A program made the position numbers and the translations under genes. From an uncultured Fodinibius sp. (GTDB taxonomy: Bacteria; Bacteroidota; Rhodothermia; Balneolales; Balneolaceae), in contig CAJXMJ010000002.1 in NCBI GenBank assembly GCA_913056455.1, forward strand, positions 372,001 to 436,000: a DNA stretch of 64,000 nt, written 5' to 3'. Of the stretch, positions 35,321 through 44,948 are shown one piece after another. Each line of letters begins with the position of its first letter. Position 1 is the first letter of the stretch. The notes beneath the pieces were generated by a model. That model did not search any database and was not told where the DNA came from. It saw nothing but the letters and a program-made list of their open reading frames with translations.

Positions 35321-35662
35321 TTATAAAATATCTATCTCATCGTCGGATACAATAGTAGTGCCCCACCCATCATAACTTCCATTTTTAGCCGTGGCTAACC
35401 GTTCAAAAAAGTTTTTGAGCGCCAAGAGTCGACCTTTAGTAGGTTTGATTTCCTTTTTAGCCAAGCACAACCAACTATCAGACGACTCGGAATAATGTAC
35501 CGAAGTATCAAACTGTAAATTCATCAGGCAAGACTTGGTTACATAGGCATCCCATTCGGTAGGGAAGTATAAAAAGAACTCCATGGACTGCGCTACGTCC
35601 GGATCACCCTCCGGCGTCTCAATGTTATTAACTGCCATTTGTTCTACTGTTTTTCGTGCCAT
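35321..35662 (-). CDS. RraB-like ribonuclease E inhibitor domain protein
   Basis: Small protein of 113 residues. The FFLYFPTEWDAY region and the closing GSYDGWGTTIV stretch are characteristic of the RraB family (regulator of RNase E activity B), which binds the RNase E C-terminal scaffold in E. coli. Whether it inhibits RNase E here is not known, and no other RNA decay gene is adjacent. Highly charged and probably cytoplasmic. The start ATG at 35662 is the only reasonable one. Confidence 0.75.
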   Translation of the reverse strand: MARKTVEQMAVNNIETPEGDPDVAQSMEFFLYFPTEWDAYVTKSCLMNLQFDTSVHYSESSDSWLCLAKKEIKPTKGRLLALKNFFERLATAKNGSYDGWGTTIVSDDEIDIL

Positions 35663-35827
35663 CGTTAGTAAAACTATTTTTTAGCTCTAATTCTTCCTTA
35701 ATTTCATCCCCAAAGGTACGGAAAGTGAACGATATCATTAAATTCATAATTAATATGCCTAATGTTGTGTTGTTGAAAGAAATTCATAACTTTCCCGCTC
35801 ATTTGTTCAGATTAATAATTTACAGGT

Positions 35828-38179
35828 ATGGCTGATTTACGACGCGAACTTGGCTTTTGGGATGCTTTAACCATAGGAGCCGGAACCATGATTGGAGCCG
35901 GTATTTTTTTACTGGCGGGAGTGGCCTTGGAACTTACCGGTCCCGCAGCCATCTTTTCCTACATAGCCGCAGGAATTATCTGCATCATCACGGCCTCAAG
36001 TGCTGCTGAACTTGCTACAGGGATGCCTACCTCCGGTGGCGACTACTTTTTTGTATCACGATCACTGGGACCTGCCTTTGGGGCTATTTCTGGTGTAGGA
36101 ATATGGCTTAGCCTCACCTTTGCTATCTCCTTTTACCTTTTCGGATTGGGCGAATATCTCAGCCAGTTCATGCCCCTCACCCCTTTCTGGGGCGCTGTAT
36201 TAGGTGGTGTTTTGCTCATTATCCTAAATATTGTAGGGGCTAAAGAATCTGGCCGGATGCAAGTTGTCGTTGTTCTTACCCTCTTTGCTATTTTGGGTGG
36301 ATTCAGTGTATTCGGCTTTTTTAATATGGAGACCGCGAATCTGAATCCATTCTTTCCCCTGGGCACAGAACCTATTTTCACTACTACCGCCCTTGTATTT
36401 GTCTCCTTTTTGGGATTTGTGAAAATTGCAGCTGTGGCCGAAGAAATTAAAGACCCTGCCAGAAACCTTCCTCGAGCACTTATCGGTTCAGTAGCACTCG
36501 TTACTGTGTTATATGTAGTCATTCTTTTGGTGATTGGAGGAATATTTCCACAGTCCACCATTCGTGAAGTTAAAGATCCACTCACAACCGCTGCTCGACA
36601 AATGCTGGGTGGCTTTGGGGGTGTTGCCATCATTTTTGCGGGTCTTCTTGCCACCCTCTCATCTGCCAATGCAAGTATTATGGCATCATCACGCATTAAT
36701 CTGGCCATGGCCCGCGACCGTATGGTCCCCAACTGGCTAAGTACAATTCATAAGAAACTCCTTACCCCTTATCGCGCCATCCTATTAACAGGTCTGCTGG
36801 CACTTGGTTTTCTGTTAATTGAAAGCCTGGAAGATCTTGCAAAAATTGCCAGTGTCCTGCAATTATACAGTTATGCCGCCTTAAATATTGGTTGCATAGT
36901 ACTGCGCGCTGCGAACCCCGATTGGTACAAACCGAGTTATCGTACGCCCGGTAATCCTTTTGGTCAACTTTTGGCAGCTATTGGATGTTTGGGCGTGATT
37001 ATTTATTCGGGACCTTTTGCTCAAGTTGCGGTTGTAGTTCTCATTGTTGTAAGTCTTGCCTGGTATCTAACATGGGGACGAAACAGAGTATCTATAGACT
37101 CTGCCATACCGGAATTTAAAGAGCGTTGGGCCGAACATGGATTAAGCTTATTCTGGCTGCCACCTGAAGAAATTGAAAAAGAAGAAGTCAAAGAATGGAT
37201 TCCCTCCAAGCGCCCACTTAATACCAAATCACCGCGGCACTTGGTGACCGCACTGGCCAATCCTGAACATGAAACCGACTTATTAAGACTTGCTCAGTTT
37301 ATTTCCTCCGGCAAAGAAGAGCCCGGAGTTGTTGAGGGGATGCACTTTATTCATGTGCCTTATCAAACACCCATTTCAACCATTAGAGAAAAGTTGGAGC
37401 AGCGGCCTTCGATACAACGCAAGATTGATACTATTTTGGAACAATCGAGCGAAGCTGCAGAACATATCCAAAACGGGTACAGGGATATTCTCAAAAAGAC
37501 CGACTTCCGCTCTGTGACCGATGCGGCCCACGAGGTATTTGGCGCGATGATAGAAGAAACCCAATCTCGCGAAGCTGATATGCTGCTAATGGGTTGGCAA
37601 GGCGGTTTTAGCGTAGGACGGATATATAATTCTCCTGTCCAGCGTATTATCAAAAACTTAAAGGCCGATGTCGGCATCCTCAAAAATCGCGGTCTCGAAA
37701 AAATTGATTCCATCTTGTTACCATGGGGCGGGGGACTGCATGCCTGGCTCGGACTTGAACTCGCTGTGCGCATCGCTCGTATCCATGATGCAGAACTTAA
37801 AATTCTGAGACTGGTTAGAGAAGGTACGAACATAGACGACGAGCGCGAATCCCTTCTAGAGACTATCGATCCATTGGTAAACGATTTTGATAAATTAAAT
37901 CTGGATATTCGCTTAGCTGAAGATGTGACTTCTGGTATTATGGCTGATTTTGAGGATGACGCTCACGACTTGGTCATTATTGGAGCATCAAGGGAGTGGG
38001 GCATACGCAATGTACTTATCGGAACAATTCCAGATATAATTGCCGACCGTGCTCCGTGCTCGGTACTAATGGTACGCCGATACGTTTCCGAACACTGGAA
38101 AGTGAAAGCAAGTGAGGGGTTCAAACGAATCAGAGAAAATCTTGGGCTAACCTCTTCACCAGCAACCAACCAGGAGTAA
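35828..38179 (+). CDS. APC-family amino acid permease with C-terminal universal stress domains
   Basis: Protein of 783 residues. Residues about 1-420 are an APC-superfamily transporter with about 12 helices; the family motif GAGTMIGAGIFLLAG opens helix 1. The C-terminal half carries two universal stress protein-like units at about 455-610 and 625-770; the second has a normal G-x2-G-x9-G-(S/T)-type ATP loop (VIIGASREWGIRNVLIGTIPD). The fusion suggests that amino-acid uptake responds to nucleotide or stress state. A 650-bp shadow frame on the other strand (36133-36732) is ignored. No other amino-acid transport gene is adjacent. Confidence 0.9.
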   Translation: MADLRRELGFWDALTIGAGTMIGAGIFLLAGVALELTGPAAIFSYIAAGIICIITASSAAELATGMPTSGGDYFFVSRSLGPAFGAISGVGIWLSLTFAISFYLFGLGEYLSQFMPLTPFWGAVLGGVLLIILNIVGAKESGRMQVVVVLTLFAILGGFSVFGFFNMETANLNPFFPLGTEPIFTTTALVFVSFLGFVKIAAVAEEIKDPARNLPRALIGSVALVTVLYVVILLVIGGIFPQSTIREVKDPLTTAARQMLGGFGGVAIIFAGLLATLSSANASIMASSRINLAMARDRMVPNWLSTIHKKLLTPYRAILLTGLLALGFLLIESLEDLAKIASVLQLYSYAALNIGCIVLRAANPDWYKPSYRTPGNPFGQLLAAIGCLGVIIYSGPFAQVAVVVLIVVSLAWYLTWGRNRVSIDSAIPEFKERWAEHGLSLFWLPPEEIEKEEVKEWIPSKRPLNTKSPRHLVTALANPEHETDLLRLAQFISSGKEEPGVVEGMHFIHVPYQTPISTIREKLEQRPSIQRKIDTILEQSSEAAEHIQNGYRDILKKTDFRSVTDAAHEVFGAMIEETQSREADMLLMGWQGGFSVGRIYNSPVQRIIKNLKADVGILKNRGLEKIDSILLPWGGGLHAWLGLELAVRIARIHDAELKILRLVREGTNIDDERESLLETIDPLVNDFDKLNLDIRLAEDVTSGIMADFEDDAHDLVIIGASREWGIRNVLIGTIPDIIADRAPCSVLMVRRYVSEHWKVKASEGFKRIRENLGLTSSPATNQE

Positions 38180-38270
38180 CAGTGTTCATTAATACATAAA
38201 CTAAAATGAGGATTCCCTGCCAGTATTCGGTGTATGGGAACAATCATACACTGATAGAAGCGTATTATCG

Positions 38271-38975
38271 TTAGTTCGTTTCCAGCATTTTATCGACGTC
38301 CTCTTTGTTTCCAACCAATAACAAGCGATCTCCCTCTTTTATTTCTGTACTTCCTTTCAGCATACCAATCGGCTCATACTGTTTTGGAAGGCCAATTTTT
38401 TGATCCGTTTTACTCAATCGTTTTATCGTGATCAGATTGAGCTGATAGCGGTTTCTTATCTTCAATTCCTCGATCGTATATCCGGCCATCGAATCTGGTG
38501 CTTCCACTTCAAACATGGCCAACCCTTCTCCAAGATCAAATACATCCGACATACCGCGCCGTACCAGTGAAACTCCCATACGTTCGGCTACCTGTCGCTC
38601 GGGGTGAATTACATCGGTAATGCCAATCTGTTTTAGAATCTGCTCTTGCGTATACGAACTTGCACGTCCATACACTTCCTTAACTCCGGCATTCAACAAA
38701 TGCATAGCAATGAGAGCCACTGGCTCAAATACTTCTCCAATTGAAATAATTGCTACATCAACATTCGTAATCCCATGTTCTTCCAATAGTTCGGCATCTG
38801 TCCCGTCAAAACAGATCGCATCAGAAACGTAATCCTTTATCTGTTCGATATGTTCCATATTATTGTCAATAGCAATGACATACGCGCCCTCTTCAGAAAG
38901 CTTTTTTGCCAGAGCTTTTCCGAAAGCACCAATTCCAATAATAGCAAACTGCAGTTCGGTCCGTCGTTTCATCAT
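38271..38975 (-). CDS. ktrA: KtrA/TrkA-type RCK subunit of potassium uptake
   Basis: Protein of 234 residues with an RCK-N domain (Rossmann, GIGAFGKALAKKL at about 16-28, acidic IDNN after beta-2) and an RCK-C domain at about 150-230. It gates the TrkH/KtrB channel gene 22 bp upstream on the same strand. The nucleotide-binding glycine motif is intact. A start one codon later (38972) is possible. Confidence 0.9.
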   Translation of the reverse strand: MMKRRTELQFAIIGIGAFGKALAKKLSEEGAYVIAIDNNMEHIEQIKDYVSDAICFDGTDAELLEEHGITNVDVAIISIGEVFEPVALIAMHLLNAGVKEVYGRASSYTQEQILKQIGITDVIHPERQVAERMGVSLVRRGMSDVFDLGEGLAMFEVEAPDSMAGYTIEELKIRNRYQLNLITIKRLSKTDQKIGLPKQYEPIGMLKGSTEIKEGDRLLLVGNKEDVDKMLETN

Positions 38976-38997
38976 AGTTGAAAATTAGTAGTTAACG

Positions 38998-40848
38998 TTA
39001 TGATACCATAATACTTTCTTCGGGATAACGATATTTTCGGTTGTCGGCTCGGCTTGCAAAAGCAACCATAAATGTCAGTATCCCAACCCGGCCGAGAAAC
39101 ATTGATACAATAATAATACTTTTCCCCCATGAGGTTAAATCGCCCGTTATTCCTCGCGAAAGTCCCACAGTAGCAAAGGCAGACACTTCCTCAAACAATA
39201 GGTCCAAAAAGGCGTGATCCTCAACAATAGCAAGTAAAATGGTACTTATACTTATGCAGGAAACCGCCAGTAAAATGACGGTCATAGCTCGAAATATAAC
39301 CGAGTTGGGAATCGTGCGTTTGAATAGCTCCATTCGACTGTAGCCGCGAATGCTCATAGTCATCGATCGAACCAAAACGGCAAAAGTAGTTGTTTTAATT
39401 CCTCCAGCTGTAGAAGCAGGGGACCCGCCTATCAACATTAAAATAAGCATCCCCAATATAGCCGGTATGCCTATGGCACCGGTATCCATGGTATTAAAAC
39501 CGGCAGTTCGCGTGGTAATACTCTGGAAAAGCGAAATCAAGAACTTATCCGGAGTAGAATGCCCCGCCAGTGTTTTATCCCATTCCAAAACCAGGATCAA
39601 TCCGGTACCTGCCACAATTAAAATTCCTGTGACGGTCAATACTACGCGAGTATGTATTGATAGGTGGCGTCGCCATATTTTCTTTTCATTTCTGCGCTGA
39701 ATAAGTTCCCAAATAACGGTAAAGCCGATTCCGCCCACGACAATTAAGATCATTGTGGTAATATTTATAGGCCAATTAGTAGCATTATGGGCATCAGCCA
39801 AACTATTGGTAAAAAGCGAAAACCCGGCATTACAAAAGGCAGATATGGCGTGAAATACCGAAAACAAAAACCTCTGGCCTTGTGATGAGAATTCCATATC
39901 CCAACTGACATAATAAGCTACTACGGCGATAGCCTCCACGAGAAATGTAAAGCCCACTACTTTTTTCAATGTAGCGGTTACCAAACTGGTATTCTGTTCG
40001 GCGACCATCTCTTTAACCGTATTCATTTGCCCCACACCAAGCCCACCGCTGATAAACAGAAATAAAAAGGTGGCAAAAGTAATGATACCGATACCGCCGA
40101 GTTGAATGAGCGTCATAATAACAAGCTCCCCAAAAAGGGTAAAGTGTGTAGCCGTATCCACCACAATCAATCCCGTTACACAGACAGCACTTGTGGATGT
40201 AAACAGTGCATCAATAAATACAAGCCCCTGCCCGTTTTGGGTAGCGCCGGGCAACATTAGCAAAACAGTTCCCGCAGCTATAATTGAAAGAAAACTATAT
40301 ACAAGAAAACGAGCCGTATTTTTCTGATCCTCAAGCAACTCAGGCAAGTATTGCACAAATTTGATAATGACGATAAACAGAAGGTATCCTTTCAAAAATT
40401 TCAGGAAGAATCCACCGGCATCTTCAACATTAAAAAACAGGGTCCCTATAATATTTGTTGTGGTGACAAAATCTGCTAATACCAACAGCGAGAAAAAGGA
40501 AAGCACTCCCTCAAACCAACGTCTCTGGAGAAATGTTCTTCGAGAAGTTGTTAAAATGAATCTCAGTAAAAAGTTTAGGATAAATCCCAAAACCAACCAG
40601 CCCTCAACCTGCCGATTTAGCTGCGTCAGCTCAGGTGTGAGCTTAAATCCCAGGGGAAGAAGTAAACTGACAATAACCAATGCGACAAGTATGGCCGAAA
40701 ATCCCCTAAGATATGGGTGAGCAACTTTATCTATCTCATAAATATCGTCCTGTATATAATGGAAAAAGAGATTAGCTCTCTTTTTAAACTCTTGCCAACG
40801 CTCTTGCAGTTGTACCCAATTTTGTTTCCAACGATGCGGGATTTCCAT
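38998..40848 (-). CDS. ktrB: TrkH/KtrB-family potassium uptake channel subunit
   Basis: Membrane protein of 616 residues with about eight membrane helices and an N-terminal cytoplasmic extension. Four pore loops are visible: STSAVCVTGLIV, AISAFCNAGFS, ITTRTAGFNT and EVSAFATVGLS. The glycines sit at the filter positions as in K+/Na+-coupled uptake channels. The gene is followed after 22 bp by the RCK subunit, so both form a KtrAB-type unit; halophilic or marine cells need it for osmotic adjustment. The naming (Ktr rather than Trk) is uncertain, since both share these features; a two-gene channel/RCK pair favours Ktr. Confidence 0.92.
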   Translation of the reverse strand: MEIPHRWKQNWVQLQERWQEFKKRANLFFHYIQDDIYEIDKVAHPYLRGFSAILVALVIVSLLLPLGFKLTPELTQLNRQVEGWLVLGFILNFLLRFILTTSRRTFLQRRWFEGVLSFFSLLVLADFVTTTNIIGTLFFNVEDAGGFFLKFLKGYLLFIVIIKFVQYLPELLEDQKNTARFLVYSFLSIIAAGTVLLMLPGATQNGQGLVFIDALFTSTSAVCVTGLIVVDTATHFTLFGELVIMTLIQLGGIGIITFATFLFLFISGGLGVGQMNTVKEMVAEQNTSLVTATLKKVVGFTFLVEAIAVVAYYVSWDMEFSSQGQRFLFSVFHAISAFCNAGFSLFTNSLADAHNATNWPINITTMILIVVGGIGFTVIWELIQRRNEKKIWRRHLSIHTRVVLTVTGILIVAGTGLILVLEWDKTLAGHSTPDKFLISLFQSITTRTAGFNTMDTGAIGIPAILGMLILMLIGGSPASTAGGIKTTTFAVLVRSMTMSIRGYSRMELFKRTIPNSVIFRAMTVILLAVSCISISTILLAIVEDHAFLDLLFEEVSAFATVGLSRGITGDLTSWGKSIIIVSMFLGRVGILTFMVAFASRADNRKYRYPEESIMVS

Positions 40849-40988
40849 AGATCATAAAATAGCAATTATTGATTATCGATAAACCATCAATACATATTAA
40901 TCTTTCTTATTTTGAAGCCACATAATGAATGATTGGATACATTAAGCTGTTAATTATTTCAATATTAAACTAAGAATATGATTTCGTC

Positions 40989-41702
40989 ATGGATTTCACT
41001 GATAAACATGTGATCATAACAGGAGGAGCAGGATCACTGGGAGAAGCAGTCGTACAATTATTATTGAACTTGGGGGCATCCTGCAGCGTACCCTGCTTCA
41101 ATCAAGATGAATTCGACACTTTTCAGTTTTCTAATCATCAAAACGTATTCACAAAGGTGGGGGTAGATTTATCCGATGAAGGTCAGGCACAATCATTTTA
41201 TAAGGATGCGATTGAAGCCAACGGCTTTCTCTGGGGATCCATTCATATCGCCGGCGGTTTTGGTATGGGATCGATCGAAGACACCTCCAAAGCTGATTTT
41301 ATGAAGCAGGTTAACTTGAACCTGGTCACCTGTTACAACAGTTGTCGTGCTGCCGTACAACATTTTAAATATCAGGGCAGGAGCGGACGCATTGTCAATA
41401 TTGCCTCGCGTCCTGCATTGGAACCGCGCCAAGGGGCCGGGATGACGGCTTACACTACATCCAAAGCCGGTGTTGCCGCACTTACTGAATCGCTGGGTGC
41501 AGAAGTAGTAGAAGATGATATATTGGTGAATGCCATTGCACCCTCGGTAATTGATACTCCGCAAAATCGTGAAGGCATGCCCAATGCTAATTTTGAGAAG
41601 TGGCCGAAACCTAAGCAGCTGGCCAAGCAAATTGCTTACTTGGCTTCTCCTGAAAATGAAATAACCCGAGGCAGTATTGTTACGGTATACGGCAAAAGCT
41701 GA
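40989..41702 (+). CDS. SDR-family oxidoreductase
   Basis: Protein of 237 residues of the classical short-chain dehydrogenase type. TGGAGSLGEA (cofactor-binding TGxxxGxG), the IHIAGGFG strand and YTTSKAG (YxxxK active site), preceded by the SRPAL serine position, are readable. Divergent from ktrB, with 140 bp between. The substrate is unknown. Confidence 0.9.
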   Translation: MDFTDKHVIITGGAGSLGEAVVQLLLNLGASCSVPCFNQDEFDTFQFSNHQNVFTKVGVDLSDEGQAQSFYKDAIEANGFLWGSIHIAGGFGMGSIEDTSKADFMKQVNLNLVTCYNSCRAAVQHFKYQGRSGRIVNIASRPALEPRQGAGMTAYTTSKAGVAALTESLGAEVVEDDILVNAIAPSVIDTPQNREGMPNANFEKWPKPKQLAKQIAYLASPENEITRGSIVTVYGKS

Positions 41703-41725
41703 TTTTATTAAAAAATTCCCATACA

Positions 41726-41760
41726 AATACCCGGCTCTTTAGAAGGGCCGGGCATTTATT
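41726..41760. terminator. Terminator after the SDR gene
   Basis: ACCCGGC...GGCCGGGC inverted repeat around CTTTAGAA, with A-rich sequence before and TTTATT after; it can serve the SDR gene and the converging BspA-like gene. Confidence 0.8.
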
Positions 41761-41798
41761 AGTTCAGACCAAACAATATCAATTGATTTGCTGATAAA

Positions 41799-42428
41799 CT
41801 ATGGACAAGTACCCCACTGCGGCATTTTAGCCGAGTCAAACTCAAAAGCAGCACCACTGGAGAAATTAGTTGGCTCAGAAGTAATCTGATCAACACACCA
41901 CCCGCTGAGGTCTTGATCAAAGGCTATGGCATCTCTAAACATGTTTCCCATATCCGTCACACTACTGACATCCCAATTCCCAATATCTTGATTAAAGACT
42001 GTAACACCTATAAACATACCTCCCATATGCGTAACACTGCTCACATCCCAGCTCCCTAGGTCTTGGTTAAAGGATTTAGCATACACAAACATGGAGGACA
42101 TATCCGTCACGCCACTTACATTCCAGCCACCAATGTCTTGGTTAAAGGAGGTGGCATCATAGAACATAACGCTCATATCCGTTACACTGCTGACATTCCA
42201 GTTTCCAATATCTTGGTTAAAGGAACTAGCATCCCTAAACATATTTTGCATGCTCAGCACTCTACTTACTTCACAGCTGCTAATATCTTGATTAAAGGAT
42301 TCCGCACGTCTAAACAAGTTCTGCATATTTGTTACATTACTAACATCCCAACCGCTAATATCTTTGCTAAATGATTCGGCCCTCAAAAAGCATTGGCAGA
42401 AATAGCAGTTACGTCCAACACCTAACAA
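41799..42428 (-). CDS. BspA/DUF285-type repeat surface protein, probably 5'-truncated
   Basis: About 209 residues made of seven copies of a 25-residue repeat, A-x-SFNQDI-x-x-W-x-V-S-x-V-T-x-M-x-x-MF (75-bp direct repeats in DNA). The last unit is variant ([13 protein letters not shown]) and ends with WGTCP, the usual BspA-like end. No signal peptide or N-terminal domain is present, and the first residues ([15 protein letters not shown]) are not repeat-like; in the next frame NAF matches the expected repeat (AESFS follows), so a slip in the TTTTTGAGG run near 42390 probably cut the gene. Such proteins sit on the cell surface; this copy is likely non-functional. Confidence 0.6.
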   Translation of the reverse strand: MLGVGRNCYFCQCFLRAESFSKDISGWDVSNVTNMQNLFRRAESFNQDISSCEVSRVLSMQNMFRDASSFNQDIGNWNVSSVTDMSVMFYDATSFNQDIGGWNVSGVTDMSSMFVYAKSFNQDLGSWDVSSVTHMGGMFIGVTVFNQDIGNWDVSSVTDMGNMFRDAIAFDQDLSGWCVDQITSEPTNFSSGAAFEFDSAKMPQWGTCP

Positions 42429-42494
42429 AGGGATGCAGGACCTAATTTAGCTTGGAAATGACAAAACCGTCTACATTTTTAACTTAATTCCCCC

Positions 42495-42720
42495 CTTCTA
42501 CGGTGTGAGGCAAGCTCCCCATACCGACGTGTTGGCTGAAGTAAGTGGTGCATTGGTTGAGAAATTACTGGACTCAGAACTGATATTGGTCACACACCAG
42601 CCGTTGAGATCACGGTTTTATGAAGAAGCATATTAAAATTTGATGCATACAAGTCACGCTGTTGACACCCCAGCCTCCGATATTTTTGTAAAAGAAGAAC
42701 TCCAATTAAATGTTGAATAT
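42495..42720 (-). pseudogene. Decayed second copy of a BspA-type repeat gene
   Basis: In one frame FYKNIGGWGVNSVTCMHQ matches the repeat core and then runs into a stop. In another frame NRDLNGWCVTNISSESSNFS...VWGACL matches the C-terminal unit of the gene at 41799-42428. The two frames differ, so at least one frameshift separates them. This is a remnant of a tandem duplicate. Confidence 0.6.
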
Positions 42721-42733
42721 AATTGCCGCCACT

Positions 42734-43510
42734 TTAGCCAATCTCCTTTTCATCCAACTCGTTCTTGGCAGCATTGTATCCCTCTGTAATCATCTCGTCA
42801 ATATCTTTGGTTTCGCTTCGGCTAAACTCGGCCAGGTTGGGCTGGATAAGTAGATCTACTTCATTCAGGTTTACGTTAGCCAGGTGTTTTAAAGCAATTT
42901 CAAGCGTATTATTCAGGATATCCAAAATATTTTCGGGGCGCTTGTACTGTCTATGAGCATTCAAATCCACCCCGATGGTAAATTCGGCACCCATATTTTG
43001 AATAGCTGAAAGCGGAACACTCTCTTTAAGTCCACCATCCACCAAAAGGCGTCCGTTATATTCAATGGGTTCAAAAAGCACGGGAATACAGGTGCTTGCC
43101 TTTACTGCTTCGGAGACATCTCCTTTATCAAGAATAACTTTTTCACCGGTAGAAATGTCAGTTGTTACTGCGGAAAATGGTATATCAGCATCTTCGAAGT
43201 GAACATCCCCTAAATATTTATCCAACCGTTTTCCCATTTTATCATTGTTCAGTAATCCTCTTCGCGATAAGGCAATTCCAGAGATATCCGGCCAGTCGAG
43301 ATCAAGGGCTATTTGCTCAATTTCATCCACCGACATACCAAATGCATAAAATGCTCCCACCATTGCCCCAATACTGGTGCCCGCAATACAATCTATTTCA
43401 ACCTCAGCTTCTTCTAACGCACGCAAAATCCCTACATGAGCAGCACCCAATGTAGCCCCACCACCCAAGGCCAAACCAATATTCTTTTTTGTCTTGCTAA
43501 ATAATCCCAT
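42734..43510 (-). CDS. Patatin-like phospholipase (RssA-type)
   Basis: Protein of 258 residues with the patatin catalytic dyad: GTSIG (Ser nucleophile, about residue 45) and LVDGGL (Asp, about 157). The oxyanion loop is GGGATLGAAHVG near the N-terminus. No signal peptide or membrane segment is seen, so it is cytoplasmic, with lipid acyl hydrolase activity inferred from the family. It borders the decayed BspA copy. Start MGLFSKTKKNIGLALGGG fits the RssA type. Confidence 0.92.
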   Translation of the reverse strand: MGLFSKTKKNIGLALGGGATLGAAHVGILRALEEAEVEIDCIAGTSIGAMVGAFYAFGMSVDEIEQIALDLDWPDISGIALSRRGLLNNDKMGKRLDKYLGDVHFEDADIPFSAVTTDISTGEKVILDKGDVSEAVKASTCIPVLFEPIEYNGRLLVDGGLKESVPLSAIQNMGAEFTIGVDLNAHRQYKRPENILDILNNTLEIALKHLANVNLNEVDLLIQPNLAEFSRSETKDIDEMITEGYNAAKNELDEKEIG

Positions 43511-43714
43511 ACAACAAATAGTTTTTAATTAATTCCTGTTTGCTTATCCACAATGTACAATTAATGGCGGTAAGAAAGGAATAGGATAAGAACTTCTATT
43601 GTTTAGTAAAATCAATAAGATCTATCGAGACTATCTATTTTACTATTAAAAAGTTTGACATTAAATTAAATGTGGGTTAAAAAATTTTACTATAACTCTA
43701 ACAGATCAATATCC

Positions 43715-44821
43715 ATGAGTAACCAACCACTGTTATTTACCTATAATCTGTCTGGTCTGGAATTAGCCAATCGCATGGTAATGGCCCCCATGACGCGAAG
43801 TCGTGCCGGTGAAGGAAATGTACCTACCGATCTAATGGCTAAATACTACCGACAGCGATCATCTGCTGGTTTGATTATAAGCGAGGGCACCCAAATTTCA
43901 CAACAGGGTATCGGCTACCCGTGGACGCCGGGCATCCATACCAACGAACAAGTTGAAGGATGGAAGAAAGTAACAAATGCCGTTCATGAAGAAGATGGGA
44001 AAATATTTGCCCAGATATGGCATGTTGGCCGCGTATCTCACCCACGCTACCATGACGGAAATCCACCGGTAGCCCCCTCTGCAGTAAAACCCGAAGGACA
44101 AATTTTCACTGCGGATGGCATGATGGATTTTGTTACACCACGTGCTCTTAAAACCGATGAAATACCAGGCATTGTAGAAGACTATGCCCAAGCCGCACAA
44201 AATGCCATTAAAGCTGGTTTTGACGGTGTGGAAATTCACGGGGCCAATGGGTATCTCATAGATCAATTTCTAAAAGACAGTACTAATAAGCGTTCTGACA
44301 AATACGGTGGTGGCCTTAAAAACCGCATCCGGTTTGCCATAGAAGTTATTGAAGCGGTAGTTAAGGCTATCGGAGCTGACAAAACGGGTATTCGATTTTC
44401 ACCGGCCGGACGTAATCAGGGGATCAGCGATTCCAATCCCAAAGAAACATTTGGCTATCTCTTGGAACAGCTCAATGAGTTCAACTTGGCCTATGTTCAC
44501 CTGATGGAACCTATGAATGATGTCAGCAACCTTGAGAACTACCCGACCGAAGTCACCAAATACTTTCGGGAAATATATAACGGTACTATTATTACCAATG
44601 TCGCCTATGATCAACAAAGTGGAAATGATGCCATTGAAGACGGCATAGCTGACCTGGTAGCCTACGGCCGACCATTCATTGCCAATCCCGACCTTCCTGC
44701 TCGATTTGCAGCCAATGCAGAGCTTAACGAACCCGACAAAAGCACGTTTTACGGCGGCGATGAGAAAGGATATACTGACTATCCGTTTATGAGTAAATCC
44801 ACCGAAATAGCTGCCGAATAA
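43715..44821 (+). CDS. Old Yellow Enzyme-family alkene reductase
   Basis: FMN-dependent NAD(P)H:enone reductase of 368 residues from MSNQPLLFTYN at 43715 (the frame is open upstream, but this ATG gives the family N-terminus). Motifs MAPMTRSRAG (FMN-binding), QIWHVGR, HGANGYL (His and Asn for substrate anchoring) and FLKDSTNKR follow the NemA/OYE pattern. It reduces alpha,beta-unsaturated carbonyls and quinones. It is the first gene of a four-gene run (two ring-cleaving dioxygenases, one hydrolase), consistent with electrophile detoxification. Confidence 0.94.
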   Translation: MSNQPLLFTYNLSGLELANRMVMAPMTRSRAGEGNVPTDLMAKYYRQRSSAGLIISEGTQISQQGIGYPWTPGIHTNEQVEGWKKVTNAVHEEDGKIFAQIWHVGRVSHPRYHDGNPPVAPSAVKPEGQIFTADGMMDFVTPRALKTDEIPGIVEDYAQAAQNAIKAGFDGVEIHGANGYLIDQFLKDSTNKRSDKYGGGLKNRIRFAIEVIEAVVKAIGADKTGIRFSPAGRNQGISDSNPKETFGYLLEQLNEFNLAYVHLMEPMNDVSNLENYPTEVTKYFREIYNGTIITNVAYDQQSGNDAIEDGIADLVAYGRPFIANPDLPARFAANAELNEPDKSTFYGGDEKGYTDYPFMSKSTEIAAE

Positions 44822-44948
44822 CTTGATCTCCTGTCTGATCTTATATTGGAGAGGGGCGTTTAACACAAAGTCCCAATATAGATTTTTATACAGGAACCGC
44901 TATTTTGTACTGCAAATGTAAAACAATTAAAGTTTGAAGTAATCATTT

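Noticed and set aside
36133-36732. 199-codon minus-strand frame inside the APC permease gene
   Set aside because: Shadow of a well-supported transporter; no motif and no ribosome binding site.
40868-40880. Palindrome TTATCGATAA upstream of ktrB
   Set aside because: Only 10 bp in an AT-rich spacer; could easily be chance.
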